Made by a program: the position numbers and the translations under genes
Shown here: positions 35,401-47,400 of the stretch, one piece after another
Numbering within the stretch: the first letter of the stretch is position 1
Layout of the letters: each line of letters opens with the position of its first letter
Assembly: GCF_020085105.1 (NCBI RefSeq)
Contig: NC_058062.1
Coordinates: forward strand, 7,739,945 to 7,803,944
DNA: 64,000 nucleotides
Direction: 5' to 3'
Source: Siniperca chuatsi
Lineage: Eukaryota; Chordata; Actinopteri; Centrarchiformes; Sinipercidae
Notes under the pieces: model-generated
What the model was told of the DNA's origin: nothing
The model's input: only the letters and a program-made list of their open reading frames with translations
Database searches by the model: none

Positions 35401-38400
35401 ATTATTGCACTATAACTTAGTACTTTTACATTGTATTATACCATACCATACGTATCAACCTGTAAATCCACTTTTGTACTTTACACTTATTTTAGCTTTT
35501 ATACTTTATATCCACTGTGTACTTAATTTATCTTACCTGTATTATAGTGTATTATATCTTGATTTGTCATTGCATGGTTAACAGAGTTTGCACTTCAAGT
35601 TTATGGAACTCCAAAGTGTTCAATATTAAATCACTAAAAGACATTATGAGATCAATAATCATATGAATAAATTGTGTAAAATATATGGCTGAACAATTTG
35701 TTAAATAACTGAAAAAATGATTAAAACTCAACTCATCATTATGTAATCATTCATTTACATTATATCAGAATTTTATTGTATATCATTTTTATTGTGATAT
35801 TCTTTATTGTCACAGCCCTCTCACCTTTCAGCCACATACCCCCTGCCTCTGAAGCAAGTAAGCTCAACAACTGCTACCAGATTTAGCCAGTTAGCTCCTG
35901 TTAGTTAGAGCAAAAACAATGCTAAAGTTATTCTGAATCAACCAACTGGAGGCTGCTGCTGTAAAGACAAGACATGTCAGAAGCACTAGGCGAGATTGCA
36001 GCAACAACACCACTGTCATGAAAAGTGATATTATTAAATAAACAGTGGCATGAAAAAAAATATCATTGGGGAAAATACCATTATGAAATAAGGGCATTTT
36101 GAAATGAAAGTTTCTATTATGAAATAAAAATTAATAAATTCCTATAAAATAAAAATGAAAATAAGAATGATGAAATAACATTTCATGAATTCAGTCTTAA
36201 TAATTTCTTAAATTATCTCTGGACTACTTGACCACTGAACTACTCATTTCACCTCATACTTCAAAATGTCACAAAATGCAGTTATTGGCAATTGTGAAAA
36301 CTGCCACAGCTGGCTGTTTATTATCTTAGTTGAAGCCAGCTGGTTCTTTGTTTCTTTTTGTTATTTGTCTTGCAGTGTGGTATGTTGCCACCCTAAACAG
36401 CTTGGCACCGACTTCCCACGCTGACAATTAGCTTTGAGTGTCCACTGTCCCTCTGAGGATAGCTCTTTCACACATGCAGCTTCTTTTCACAATGACTGTT
36501 TTGAACAGTTTGTGGACAAAGAGTGTGCCATGTGTGAGTGTCATACTGAAATAATGGGATTAATTTTGCTTTCATTAGACAAGTGTAGGAATCCACTCTG
36601 CCTCCAAATCACAAGGAATGAGAGAGACTGACAGGGGAAGAGTGAAAAGGAGAAAGGGGCAGCGTACGTAAATTGCAGAGTACAGAAAGCGGAAGAAGGA
36701 AAGAGACATAAAGAAGAGGAAACGTGAAAGACTTAATGGTGGGGAAAGAGAACTGTCCTCTTCATATTGAATAATCAGTGATTACCAGTGACTCAAGGGG
36801 CGATTATTACATGGCACTGCAACGATTCCTCACAATCTTCTCTCAGTCTGAGGAGACCAAAGCTTCATTACTCTCCCCATCTCTCAAATCTCTCTCTCTG
36901 CTCAACACGTTCATTTCTCTGCAATCTTCAAGACTGAATTTGTGTCTGAATGCTCTGTTAAATTCTGTGGGGTATGGAGGTTTAGGTTCATTTCACTGCT
37001 CCTGTTATTTTTCAAATTACATTGACATTAAGTTTTTTTTCCTGTGCACTGGCATGGTGCAAAAATCTAGGCTTTACTGGACTGACATGCTTCAACAGTT
37101 CAATTTCCTCACCTCCTGCGGCCATTTAGCATCCTTATGGCCAGTCCTTTACCTTTTTTTATAATACCGAAATGTTAGCAGATTAAAACCATAAAAAGAT
37201 GTTGAGCCAGCTATCAGGCAAATGTATAACAACAAATGTATAGAAAGAGGCTTCAGCAGGGAGTTTGCAAGTTTTCTGAAATTAAACTTCAGTCATTTTA
37301 AGTTTTTAATGTCTGTTAGAATTAAATACAATAGGCTCCAACTTCAACTTTTGTAGGCCTGTGTGACCAGACTGATTTCTCATCCAAAACAAACTATATA
37401 TAGTCTATTATGGTAATACATAATGCTAGGTAAAGGTGTTTTATAACTTTTTAATTGGTTTAGATACTATAATTAGAGATAGCTTAAGAATTTCAGACAC
37501 AGTTTAGGTAATTGAAGCACTAATCCTCCACTACTGTAACCTGTTTGACACACGTCTCTCTGTGGGACAAAAAGCCTGCAGAGGATCCTTTGATCTATTT
37601 TGAAACTCATGATAATGAGACTGTCACAATAATGGGACTTTGCTATAAAAGAATTTATGATCATTAGCTAAACTGGATTTAAATTCAAGTAATCATGGCC
37701 ACTGTCTTTCAAAAACCAAAAAATTAAGCTGACATATTTTAAAATGAAATATAAGCCTAGGAGTGGAGCATGGTAGGGACATGCAGTAGTTCTGTGGGGC
37801 AAGCAGAGGACTGAGTGGAGGTGAAGAGTGATGTAAAGGCCAATTTATGCTTGATCTGTGTGTAAAATACAGAGGGGCTGCATGGCTATTCTGGAGACGC
37901 TCAGCTTGCAGAGGTTCGGATACAGACATTCTTGCTGGAGGTGTGTGAAGGTGCCATTAACTTTATAACAAATCATGTTTCTATTTCAAGATCAAGGTCA
38001 TCAAATTTACCTCTGCATGTGAAAAAAAATATTTTCTGTCCCATCTTTCTTGATTTATAGCTGGCACAGAGCATTGCCTCTCTTTGCCCTAGTTTCAGAC
38101 AGAGAGCAAATGCAATGTCTTTTTTGATATAATGATCATCATCTTCACTTTTATGATTATTATACCCCTGTTCTGTGCAAGCCTTTTTTAATAGTTGAAA
38201 AACGATTATGGACTTGGCTGCCACCACCACAAAAGGCAACTAATACTGAGAGTGTCTTGAAAGTACCGTACAGTCCGTCTGCACAGGCTCTGAAAGATCA
38301 AGCATGCATTGGCCCTGACAGTGCTAAATATAAAGATGATACCTGCTGCTGGCCCTGGATCTTCAGGAAGTCCTCTCGTTTGCCACTTTTAGTCTTGTCT

Positions 38401-41400
38401 GTGCTGTTTTGCTGCAGGTGCTTCAGTTTGGAGGCAGCCGAGGAGTGGAGAACCTTACCAACGCTAGAACTATTCCCTCCCTGAGAGGAGAGGAGAGGAG
38501 AGGAGAGGAGAGGAGAGGAGAGGAGAGGAGAAGTTTGAATCAGACCCACAGTACATGGTTGTACATTTAATTTCTCGTCTTTAGTGCCTTTAGTTTACGC
38601 CTCAGCAAGCAACTGTCCCCTGAGACCAATGAGTTTTTTAAGTTCAGAGCTTGTAGCTGACATAACTGAACAATCCACTTCACAGAATTTCACCATATAT
38701 CAATAGAAAATGACACAGACAAGAATATAGAAACGTAGCATCAAAACTGATGTTGCGTAGCTTCACCGCAGGATCCACGAGTCAGTGTGCTTAATGATCT
38801 ACCCCGCTGAGTTACTCTGTCGACTCTCTCTAATGCACACAAAAAACAAATACACATTCAGTCAAATTTCCATCCAACTGTGCCTCTTCTGCACACAGAG
38901 AAATTAGCTGAAAGGAAAACTAACAAAAGATTAACTGTAGTAACTCCAAATAGCCAATCTTTCTCTGCTATGGTAATTCAAGGCAAAGACACCTGGAAAC
39001 TGCCTGTCCTCCTTCTAAGCTCAATCTTTGAAATGCACACATAAAATATACAACATATTTAATGCTCGATGGATACATGCTTATTCTAATGTGCTAATAA
39101 AAACTGAACTGTAATGGGTCTTGAAAGTAGATCACTTATCAGTGTGAATTTGGTGAGTACACAAATAAATGTTGGACAAGAGTAGGAAGAAGGGTCATGT
39201 TGAAATGATGAACATGGCTGAAGTTGGAGTGATGAAATAATGTGTGAAGACTCTGTAATCCTCAGCCATGCCCATGGGAATGCTCCCTGGCTCTACATCA
39301 GAGGGCCAAAACTAACCATGACAGTGTGACTGTCAAGTATTGCAGCCCTGCTCTGAGTGGGAGGCTACATTCAGAGCAACAGGGAATACTACGCAAGCTG
39401 TCAACACACATCACTGAAGAGGAACGCAATAAGTCTTTTGATTATCACTAATCTTTAGTTGTGTTACGGTTAACTGGAGGTGAGTTGAAAGCATGCTACT
39501 CGCAATGTCTGGTAATAGAGTTCAACATGTGGTCATTAGATATTAACAAGAAGTGTATTAGAAGTGATATTTGGTTTTGCTATAACAGATTCAGTACATG
39601 TCCATCCTGATATTATCCTGAGTAGTAAGACTGATAATGAAGTTGCTCATTTAAATACAGCACATCAGCTGACGTACCTTGACCAATCATTATTTTGTAT
39701 AAAACAATTTCTGAGGGAAAAACAGTTGAATTCAAGACAGAACAAAGATGAGAAGACAAACTACTTTGATAGAGCTGAAAAGTAAAGAGGAGAAAAAAGT
39801 TTGAATGAAATTCAGATATTTGTATTATCTTTGCATTTATTTAGTTTGGTGTAAAAAAAAATTTAAAAAAGAAGGTAAAATTGGCTAGATTTACAGACAG
39901 CAAACAGATGTCAGGACAGATCGAAGAACAACTTTGGGCTCAGCAGGATGGCAGCTCCAGCACTAATCATAGAACAGGCAAGTAGGGAGGAAGTCTGTTG
40001 TCTGTCCCCTATTACATAATTTCGTTTTCAAAAACAATTAGATGCCGATTTAGTCAGGGAGAAGACATCAGAAGCTTGAAAATGAAGTTCCAACAGTCAC
40101 CCAGAGAGAAGCAGTGAAGAAAGAAAATAGAGCATGCTGCTTCAGAGCAGGAATCTGCACAGCAGGTGTAAGCAATGAACCTGGATCGATGCTGGGCCCA
40201 AAGAGGTCGGCTTGGGTGGGACTGGTGGCTTCTTTATCTCTGAGGTTGGACTGCCTGACATCTGTACAGGAGTGCTTTTGGTGGTTGTCCCAGTGTAGAG
40301 CTGCTCTGCAGCTGGATGGCTACCGATCTCTATCAAGGTGTTCTCCAGCTCACGAATAGTTTCCTCCAAGCTGTCCAGCCTCCTGTAGGTGCTGCGTCGG
40401 ATATCTTCTCCTGTTTTCCTCTGGGTCTGGTTGGCTAGACTGTCCACAGAGCGAGCTGACCCACTAGACTTAAGAGTAGAGTTTACTGAATTCTGCTGTA
40501 CCTCAGAAATTGTCTTAATTTCAGTGTTGTGCTGAAGTGTCAGCAACCTATCACCTGTCTCTATCCCTCTCCTCAGAGCCTCCACCAGAGAGCTCTGCTG
40601 GCCCGAGTGGAGGGAGGATTTTATTCTGGGTTTGGGCACTGGCTTAGATGACTCCAAAAGGGAAAGCAGCAGCCTGTAGGCCTCCCTGACTGTTTTTTCC
40701 TCTCTAAGGAGCACTAGGAGAGGCCGTTCACTCAGCTGGACCTCAGAGACCTCTTCAGTCTGTGGTGAGATGGTCAGAGTCTGCAGAGCTTCTACTGTAG
40801 TTCTGCTGAGCTCCTGGACCTCAAGGGAAGACACCACCCTTACCTCCAGCTCTGTCACAAGCAGGGCAACTTCCTGTTTTAATTCCATATCATCTTTAAA
40901 ACAACGCTGCTCTCGCTGAGGAGGGCTTCCAAATGAATCCCTTTCTTTTGAAATTTGAGTCTGGTTGACCGTGTAATGACCAGTCCAATCTTGTGATGGA
41001 CTCTCTTCTACAGGGTCATTTGTTAAATCACTGACAGGATCCTCTGAGGCAGCGGGCAAAGCTGGCAAACACTCTGTCAAGACGATGTGGGGGACAGGAG
41101 ACAAGCGCCTTCCCTATAAATGAGGAAAGCACTTGAGGTTTAAATTTAAACACACTCAACTTTTTACAGACTCAAACAAACAACCATGGGACTAAAAAAA
41201 GAAAGAAAAGAGTGAGCGATTTTTATCAACTACATAAGTATCAGTATGTAAACGTGTGGGCTTCTTACTGTTTCATCTGATGTGCTGCCTGTGTGGTCTG
41301 TCCCATGCAGGTCCCTCTCAAGTCTAGAGCAGTCCAGTAAGGCACAGCTGGACCGCTGTTTGACACAGTGTTCAAGTTTTTACACATACTAACTGGCTCT

Positions 41401-44400
41401 CACACACAAAAAACACTACAACATCTACTGTAAACCCACTGCAGAAAACATACAACTCTTTCCTTCATGTGGTGGTGAAGGACTGAAGCATTCATATTAT
41501 ACAAAGGATCTAAATGTGCATACAGGTTTGTGTCCAAAGTGTAACACTCATGGGCCAAGGATGTGATGGATTGTTGCTAAATAACACTGTGGTTTATTAT
41601 TTTGTGCAAAGCTAAACCTGCATGAATCAATATTCTCAATGTTCACATTAAATCAAATGAAGAATGATATTTAACGTTAAAAGGATGCCAAAAAAAATAA
41701 AATTACCACCCAACTCTGCAAAATTGATTACCAACAGGCTTGTGTGAAAATAAGACTTTGCTTTGGTGTATTATGCAAATTTGTGGTTGGGATTCTTTAA
41801 ACACAGCATGCGTACACATGAACAATTGGTGAGCAATAATATCTGCTGAAGGGAGACTTTGTGTTAATTTCAGCTTGAAGAGATAGGAGGAGTGCACGGG
41901 TGGATGTGGCTGGAGGCTGTGCAGTAGCTGTGTGTGGTAGAGGGGTGAAGAGGAATAGAGACAGAGGTTTAAGATGGCAGCAATCCACAGCACTCAGGGT
42001 CAGGCAGAGTGTTACGTCCAGTCTGTAGGGGGGTACACTTTTCCTGCTGCAAGGGCAAATGGGCAGGGAAAGGGGAGGGGGCAGAGCAAGCCTGAGCAGG
42101 GCTCTTTCAAACAGCTGGGGAGGGAAAAGGGAGGTTCAAAAGCTGTCGTGAATTGTAGGATAAAAACACAACAGCGACTGAATAATCAAAATCAGTTTTT
42201 GTTGACTCTGTGTTCCATCAAATTTCATGGCAGGCCATCTCAAACACAGTCCAAGCAGCCATCAGGGTTCATCTGTCTGGCTGTGATCTGTGAGCCCTGG
42301 GTGATGATGTATGTGACTGAGCAGTATGTGATCTGTGGGCTCTCCCAGTGCCAGGGGCAGGGACATATGGCACCTGCTGCTTGAACATGTGGTAATGATG
42401 GTTAGCATGTCTGCTTGTGAATATGAGTGTGCACAAAAGGCAGCGGCAGATTGTGGACACAACATAAGTAATAAAAATAGTGCGGTTTTCTCACTTATTG
42501 AACAACAGCCTATTGAGGATATAATCAACATAATACACAACCCATGTTTTAGTTTACCTCCAATTCGGCAGCAATTTTCTCCTCCTCTCCTTCCTCCTTG
42601 TCCCCAGAGGCCAGTGTGGGGGGTGTAGATGCAGGACGAGGGTTTTCAGACACGGCCCTCCTCAGTTTTACATGAGGCTTCTGGCCTTCAGTCTCTTCAG
42701 ATTCAGACTTCTACAATTGCAAACACAAAAAAAGGCTTTTAACGTATCTGAAGGCAGTGTCCATTTTATTGACAAGCACACAATGTTTTGATCTCACAAG
42801 AATATTCCTTCTACAAAACAATAGATCAGCATTGAATACCTTCTCTCTAAAAAGGTGAACTAATCTGTTGATATGTACATCCTTGTGTAATTAAAGATCC
42901 AGTATGTATATACATTTAGGAGAAGCTATTGGCAGAAATGGAATATAATGTTTATAATATATATAATTAATAATGTTTTCATAAGTGTATAAGCACCTGA
43001 AAATAAGAATTGTTGTGTTATCATTACCTTAGAATAAGCCATTTTTATCTACAGAGGGAGTGGTTCCCCTTCCACGGAGGCCGCCATATTGCACTGCCAT
43101 GTTTCTACAGTAGCCCAGAAAGGACAAAGTGATCACTGGCTCTAGATTTCGCGTTTTTCGCAAGTTTCGTAGCCACCGTAGTTTCTCCTACATGCTTGGA
43201 ATGGGAGGGTGAGACGAGCTGTATTCAAATGGTTGCAAAGTATAATTTTACTGCTAGATGCAACTAAATACTACATACTGGACCTTTGAAACATTGTCCA
43301 TTTGTCAATAAATTGTTTTAATTGTACAATCCTTATTTTATATGATGCAGTGTACATATTAAAACTGTATGCTTGTGAATTTTCTCTGTCTTACCTTTAT
43401 ACTTTTTCCAGGAATGAGGGGCTCTCCACTACGGGTGGTTAGGCCTGGAGAAGAGGGAAAACTGCGTCTAGGTGGTGGAGGAGGAGGAGACTTGGAGGGT
43501 TTCTCTGTGCGATACCGTGGTACTGTCAGCTCATCTGGAAAAGTAAGCAATTCAGGAATCTTGAGAGAGGAGTCATAGTTGTTTATTTTAGAACAAGCTA
43601 TGAGGCATTTGTAGGCATGATTTTATGTGTAGTGTGTAAAACCTGCATTACTCAATTTGAATGCTGTGTTGAGTGACTTATTGCATTTATAAAACTAAGT
43701 AACTTTCTTAAAATTCATACTGTTTCTCTCGTTTTGATGTTTTTCATATTTTATTTCAGTTTAGGGAACACATATTCTTGAGAAAATCTGATGACCTGCA
43801 GGGCTTGTAAAACTATTTTAAAACTAACTGGAAACAAAGCTGTTTTTCTTTTGCTTTTGAAAAGTTGACAATTTCAAGAGGCCTTCACTTGACAATGATG
43901 CATAATAAAGATGCAGACTGGAGCACTGAACTCTCCATCTTACCAGAGCCACGCCTGGATCCTCCCTCTTTCCCAGAAAGCTTGTGCTGGGGCTTGTTGG
44001 CACGGTGCTCTTGGGTTCCTGTCCCACATTGGGGGGTCTGGCAGGATGGTGTGTTGGAGGAGGGCTTGATCTGCTTGGCAGCAAAGTCCAGGTCTGGAAT
44101 AGCTTTCATTAACTCAGCCTGGGTCTCCTCCAGCAATCGGTTGATGTCCTGGGCACTGTACTGGGTCAGACTGGCCCGCTTCTCCTCCCAGTCCCGCTCT
44201 GCTGCCTGTGAAGGGGAGAGACGGATCTAAACACTTGATAAACACACAACCATTGCAGTACTGACTGGTGTAACTATGTTGTGATGTGATTGGTACTGCG
44301 GACTACCTGAGCGGTGATTACAGAGAAGAAAAAGGTCATAAACAGCAGAAATAATTCCTACCAGTCGGACCTCCACGGACAAAGCTTTGTCAGCAGCAGC

Positions 44401-47400
44401 ACGGCGTTCCAGCTCCTCCAGGGCTTTGCCCTTGTGGGGAACAGGAGGATGATTGTCCTTGTGAGGGCCAGATGGGTTCACGTGGCCACGGTTGAGGCTG
44501 GAGTGGGGGCTCCAGTTGGACAGGCTGTTGCCTCCCCCAAGGTCATTGATGGTGAGTGGTGGGCTGGTGGGGATGTCAAAGTCTGAAAACTTTCGCAAGT
44601 CATTGTGCTTTGATGAAGGACTAGAGAAGTCCTCCTGCTTCTTCCACACCCCTTCATTCGCTTGTCTGGTAAGAAATGGAAGATTCATTCATTTATCAGC
44701 TCTTTGAAATGTAACACAAACTAAACATGAATAATCCATGACCTGAAGTGAAAACAGTTGTTGCTGAATGCCAAAAACATCCAAAAAGCTTGAAATACTG
44801 TGAAGTGTGCAAACCTACGCCAGTACTGAATAATTCTCCAACTCTCTTTTACCCACAAAGATGAGAGAAAAAACAAAATTTGATGAGCTCTTTTGATCAG
44901 TGAGGTTTAATTAAGCCAGAAAGTGAGGTGAATTTTTTGGACACAAGGCTGATTAGGAAATTGATGACAGAATGCTGAAGGACACATTTTAAAAGTCAAA
45001 GTCCACACTTACCATAAAATATAAATGTAATTTATATAACTCACTCATTTAAATTATATTAAGGCTTAAAGTTATGTATAATTAAGGGCGTGGTCGCTTT
45101 GAGTAACAGGTGGGTGCCGTCACAGGTGGCTGGCTGCAGCAACTAGGCTTTATTCAGTCCACTTCAGCTCCACCCACGCTCCACCTCTTTGCCCATTTTT
45201 GGATTAGCCAGGAGTTAGGCAGGGTCAGGCACTGCCAAGATGGCGACGGCCAGAGCTACCACACTGAGTTTTGCGATGGCTCTTCAGAAACCTATGGGTG
45301 ACGTCACGGAGACTGCATCCATGTTTTATATAGTCTTTGTGTTGAAGTGGCAGAGGTACTCTTAGCAGGTCAGAAATGTGTTACTATGTTCATACCGTTA
45401 ACCTGAGTACCTAGTCAGAGACTGACTTCTGTATAGAAGAGGAAATCTAAGTTTTAGATAACTGTGGAGCTCATACTCTGCCTCTGCTAGTTTTAAGAGC
45501 TTACGCTTAAAACAATAAATGTTTAATGGCGGAAATCTCTGATCTGAATCAACAGCAATATCTAATCAATTTTCCTTGGTTCAAGGCCTGTCTGTCCACC
45601 ACATTTTATGAAAATCCATAATGTTCTGCTGACATACAAACAAAGAGGGGTGAAAACATAATCTCTTTGGCAGAGGTACAAACGAAAAAGCCTTCCTAAA
45701 ATTGATTACAAATGGGCAAGTTTTTGTGTCAGCTAATGTTGGACATATTTCACTGCAAGTGTCATTATGGAAGAATTTATCAGACAAATGCATTTCCATC
45801 AGTATTTATAGGATTACTTCAAAACTTTTCCATCTCCAAGTCTATGTAAGGACAGTTTATGAGAATTTTCTTTATATTCAGCTTCTTTTATTCAACACAG
45901 ATTGGCTTTCTGAACATACATACTTGCGCATGGTGGCGAGGGTGTCAGTTATAGTCTTGCAGCGTTTTAACAGGGCATCAAGACGGTGTGGCTCTTCTTT
46001 CAGGAATTTGACGGCCTCCACCTCCACCCTGAGCACCACCCGCATCTTACTCTGCAGGCCTGGGAACTGATCTGCAGGAGAAAGAAGAGGAGTAACACAG
46101 GAAGTCAACCATGTTCCCCCAAACAATTCAATTCTACCAGTCAAAGATGTTGAATGCCTTTTGTGGTAATCAAATAAAACATTTTTGAACTACTGTAAAT
46201 GGTCAGGGAGTTCATTAAGACAATGAGCAATCTGAGACTGATTAAATATCTGACAGACTGGCTGTGGGTGACTAAAAGATAATCAGTGCCTTGGTGAGTA
46301 ATTAGTGCATTATGAACTGTCTGCCAGAGTAAAAGACTGTTTTCTGTTTTGTGCCCGTGCACAGAATGTGATATGCGCCAGCATGACTCACTTTTCAGTT
46401 CTGTGAGTGTTTCTCCCAGCTTTCTCAGAACAGTGGCCTTCTCCTCCAGCTCCTGCACTGTCACCAGCTTGTGGTTGACAGATGACTCCTTCTGGATCTC
46501 CTCCACTGATTTCTCCAGGTCGCTGAGATGGAACAGACAGAAGGCTGAACACCATGGATTCCTCTGCTACACTTGAATTTTATTGAATATTTATCACAGA
46601 ATTATGCTATTTGAGTTTCAGTAAAACTTCTGCCAATAAACTGTCTCTCAATCAATTGGCAGCTAGATCAACAGGTCTGGACAGCTGAACTGGAGGAGTA
46701 TGGACGTGCATTTAAAAGTTTCATGCACAACTGAGGTAAAAAGTGGAACAGAGAATCTATACAAATGTGAGTTTGTTCAGCTCTAATGTTGAGTGTGTAT
46801 CTGGTCTGGTCAGACATATAAATCTGCCTTAAGTTATGAAATGAATCAAAGCTACATGTATAATTGACCAAAATAAATTGGCCATTAGCCAGGCTGAATA
46901 ACATACATTGATTAGCAGAGATCATCTAACAGTTCAACCAATTAGTCTGCAATCAAAATGCCGCAAAACTCAGTGAGAGACAAGAATTATTACCACAGTG
47001 AACATTTTCACATATGAGACAGAAGCAAGTTATCTGATCATTAAATCTCAAGGTAGCTCTGTGCTCTGGTTTTGCAGTCTCTTCAATTAGTTGCTGAACC
47101 ATTTCATACCTCAGATCTTAATAAGCATCTTGCTCTATGCCGGGCTTAATTACAGTTACAATTTCATCCTATCACTGCATCAACCTGTGAGTCATCTAAT
47201 TATAAAACAGACATGAACTTTGTCATGTTTGAAGCGTTTATGAAATATGTGATAAAAACTCATCTTAAACATACACTCATACTACTACTGTGGAAGAATT
47301 ACAAATGCATATATTTTTATTTTTATTACTAATGTTTGGATTATTATTGATTAAAAAACAAAGATTTGCTGAGAAGTGGGGAGATTTCAACAACCATGTA

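Larger units (their letters stand above)
32407..38342 (-). other. Large srcin1 3' intron (if the terminal exon is right)
   Basis: About 5.9 kb, AT-rich beyond 33.0 kb. A GC-richer part (32.5-32.9 kb) has short open frames but no similarity. It holds a dispersed element at 34133-34205 and a repeat-tail fragment at 35087-35112. Nothing else recognised. Confidence 0.4.

Noticed and set aside
38298..38549. Reading the (TCTCC)n tract as protein (repeating SPLLS)
   Set aside because: The repeat sits before a CAG acceptor and the conserved protein begins after it; the open frame through it is a by-product of the 5-bp repeat.
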